DNA from: Desulfobulbus sp.
Lineage (GTDB): Bacteria > Desulfobacterota > Desulfobulbia > Desulfobulbales > Desulfobulbaceae
Reading direction: 5' to 3'
Length of the DNA stretch: 6,029 nt
Assembly: GCA_017998195.1 (NCBI GenBank)
Contig: JAGODN010000164.1
Coordinates: 1 to 6,029, forward strand
The notes below the pieces were generated by a model. That model did no database searches, was not told the DNA's origin, and was given only the letters and a program-made list of their open reading frames with translations. The position numbers and the translations under genes were made by a program. This document shows positions 4,381 to 6,029 of this stretch, in pieces; the stretch's first letter is position 1; the number at the start of each line of letters is the position of its first letter.

Positions 4381-6029
4381 TCAGGGCGACCCCGCCGGGG
4401 TGTCGAGCACCTGGCGGAGCCGCCTGGCCAGTTGGTCGATGGGGAAGGGTTTCTGCAGGAAGGCGGCCCCGGGGGCGAGCACGCCCCGGTCGGTGAGCAG
4501 GCCGGGCGCGTAGCCGGACATGAACACCACCCGGATGGACGGACGCAGGGCGCGGATGCGCTCGGCCAGGTCGCGGCCGTCCATCTCCGGCAGGACCACG
4601 TCGGTGAGCAGCGCCGCGAAATCGTGGTCCTGGTGGGCGGCCAGGGCCAGGGCCGCGGCCGGGCTGTCCGCCGCGCACACGGTGTAGTCGAGCTTGCCGA
4701 GCATCTGCCGGACCAGGCCGAGCAGCAGCGGGTCGTCCTCGACCACGAGCACGGTTCGGCCGCCGCCGTCCGGCGTCACCGCAACCTCGGTTGCATTCCC
4801 GGCAACGGCTTCGCCGGCGCGGCGGGGCAGGTGGATGCGGAACACCGTGCCCTCGCCCGGTCCGCTCTCCACCTCGATGAAGCCGCGGTTCTGGCGGACC
4901 GTGCCGTAGACCATGGCCAGCCCCAGGCCGGTGCCCTCGCCCAGGGGCTTGGTGGTGAAGAACGGCTCGAAGATCCGCTCGCGGGTCACCCGGTCCATGC
5001 CGCAGCCGTCGTCGCGCACGGTGAGCACGGCGAAGTCGCCGGGCAGGCGGTCGGGCCGGTTGGCGCAGTCCTCCGGGCCGTAGTGCGCCCGGCCGGTCTC
5101 GATGGTGATCGTGCCGCCGGTGGCGACGGCGTCGCGGGCGTTGATGCACAGGTTGGCGAGCACCTGGTCGAACTGGGCCGGGTCCATGGAGACCGGCCAG
5201 AGGTCCGCGCCGGGCCGCCAGACCAGGCGCACGCCCTCGCCGATGAGCCGGCCGAGCATCTTGAGCAGGCCGTCCACCGCCGTGTTCAGGTCGATCACCT
5301 CCGGGCTGACGGGCTGCTGGCGGGCAAAGGCGAGCAGCTGGCGGGTGATGCCGACGGAATGCTCGGCCGCGTGCAGCACCTCCTCCAGGTCCTCGCGGCT
5401 CGGGTCGTCCGCCGGCGTGCGGTCGAGCACGAGCTGGGTGTAGCCGAGGATCACGGCCAGCATGTTGTTGAAATCGTGGGCCACGCCGCCGGCCAGGCGG
5501 CCGATGGACTCCATCTTCTGGGCCTGGCGGAGCTGCTCCTCGAGCTGGCGGAACTCGGTGATGTCGTGGACAATGGAATGGATCACCGGCCTGCCCTCGA
5601 GTTCCATGGCGCTGCTGTACACGGCCACGTCGCGGATGGAACCGTCCGCCCGGCGGTGGCGGAATTCGAAGTAGATGCGCTCCTGGTTGCACACCCGGAA
5701 GAGTTCGGCCCGCACCTGGTGGGGCGGCAGGGTGTTGATCTGGTCGATGCGCATCCGCTGCAGTTCCTCCCGCGACCAGCCGTAGAAGGCGGCGGCGGCC
5801 GCGTTGGCCTCGAGGATGCGGCCGTCGTCCGGGTCGAGCAGCAGCTTGACCGCGGCGTGGCGCTGGAACAGGCTGCGGAACTTGGCCTCGCTCCGCTTGA
5901 GCGCCGCCTCGGCCTCGCGGCGGTGGGTGATGTCCGTCCAGGCGCCGATGAGTTCGGTCGGCTGGCCGCTCTCGTCGCGCACCAGGCGCAGGTCGTCGAG
6001 CACCCAGAGCAGGCTGCCGTCCTTGCGGT
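4381..6029 (-). CDS. PAS-containing hybrid sensor histidine kinase with C-terminal receiver domain (5' partial)
   Basis: A two-component hybrid kinase, cut at its N-terminus by the right window edge; 548 residues are visible and the frame is open to the edge. Counting from the first complete codon: the tail of one PAS domain (about 1-35, RKDGSLLWV to the DITHRR closing motif), a second PAS domain (about 46-158), then the HisKA phosphoacceptor GGVAHDFNNM with H184. The HATPase domain has the N box NLCINARD (N296), G1 DDGCGM (339-344), FEPFFTTK and G2 GEGTGLGLAM (363-372). A receiver domain follows with VVEDD (428-432), phosphoacceptor D476 in TDVVLPEMDG, S504 and K526 in LQKPF. All catalytic residues are intact, so it should autophosphorylate and pass phosphate to its own receiver. 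Any sensing or membrane part lies outside the window. The signal and output are unknown; no separate response regulator gene is visible. A start at the GTG at 6001-6003 would fall inside a PAS domain and is rejected. Confidence 0.95.
   Translation of the reverse strand, partial: RKDGSLLWVLDDLRLVRDESGQPTELIGAWTDITHRREAEAALKRSEAKFRSLFQRHAAVKLLLDPDDGRILEANAAAAAFYGWSREELQRMRIDQINTLPPHQVRAELFRVCNQERIYFEFRHRRADGSIRDVAVYSSAMELEGRPVIHSIVHDITEFRQLEEQLRQAQKMESIGRLAGGVAHDFNNMLAVILGYTQLVLDRTPADDPSREDLEEVLHAAEHSVGITRQLLAFARQQPVSPEVIDLNTAVDGLLKMLGRLIGEGVRLVWRPGADLWPVSMDPAQFDQVLANLCINARDAVATGGTITIETGRAHYGPEDCANRPDRLPGDFAVLTVRDDGCGMDRVTRERIFEPFFTTKPLGEGTGLGLAMVYGTVRQNRGFIEVESGPGEGTVFRIHLPRRAGEAVAGNATEVAVTPDGGGRTVLVVEDDPLLLGLVRQMLGKLDYTVCAADSPAAALALAAHQDHDFAALLTDVVLPEMDGRDLAERIRALRPSIRVVFMSGYAPGLLTDRGVLAPGAAFLQKPFPIDQLARRLRQVLDTPAGSP

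Noticed and set aside
4286..5692. A 468-codon minus-strand open frame overlapping the kinase
   Set aside because: Another frame of the kinase gene, dominated by Arg, Pro and Gly; the kinase frame carries all family motifs.

Overview
The window comes from a chromosome with high G+C (about two thirds by eye). All six genes that can be supported lie on the minus strand, so transcription runs from position 6029 towards position 1. The mix of a PAS hybrid histidine kinase, a PilZ protein, an unusual PurF-like protein and carB fits an anaerobic or sulfur-metabolising bacterium of the Desulfobacterota type. That placement is inferred from gene content and remembered homologues, not from a search.

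In transcription order: (1) a PAS-PAS-HisKA-HATPase-REC hybrid histidine kinase, cut at its 5' end by the window edge (4381-6029). (2) A 143-base gap with a short GC hairpin after the kinase stop, an AT-rich pocket that could be a promoter, and a strong ribosome binding site. (3) A small PilZ (c-di-GMP receptor) protein (3812-4237). (4) A PurF-like amidophosphoribosyltransferase homologue (2366-3769). (5) A gap containing a nested GC hairpin (2307-2361). (6) A small FMN split-barrel, pyridoxamine-phosphate-oxidase-family protein (1876-2268). (7) A CrtI/COG1233-type FAD oxidoreductase (388-1836). (8) A 139-base gap and then the first 82 codons of carB, the carbamoyl-phosphate synthase large subunit, which runs off the window (1-248).

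PilZ and the PurF-like gene are 42 bases apart and may be co-transcribed. The two flavoprotein genes are 39 bases apart and may form another pair. Nothing links the six genes into one pathway; carB and the PurF-like gene both belong to PRPP/glutamine-related nucleotide metabolism families.

The most interesting point is the PurF-like protein. It keeps the PRPP-binding loop and all four cysteines expected to hold a 4Fe-4S cluster. It has lost the nucleophilic cysteine and the other recognisable glutamine-site residues of its N-terminal glutaminase domain. It is therefore unlikely to be an ordinary glutamine-dependent PurF. I see no CRISPR array, tRNA, rRNA, insertion sequence or phage gene here.
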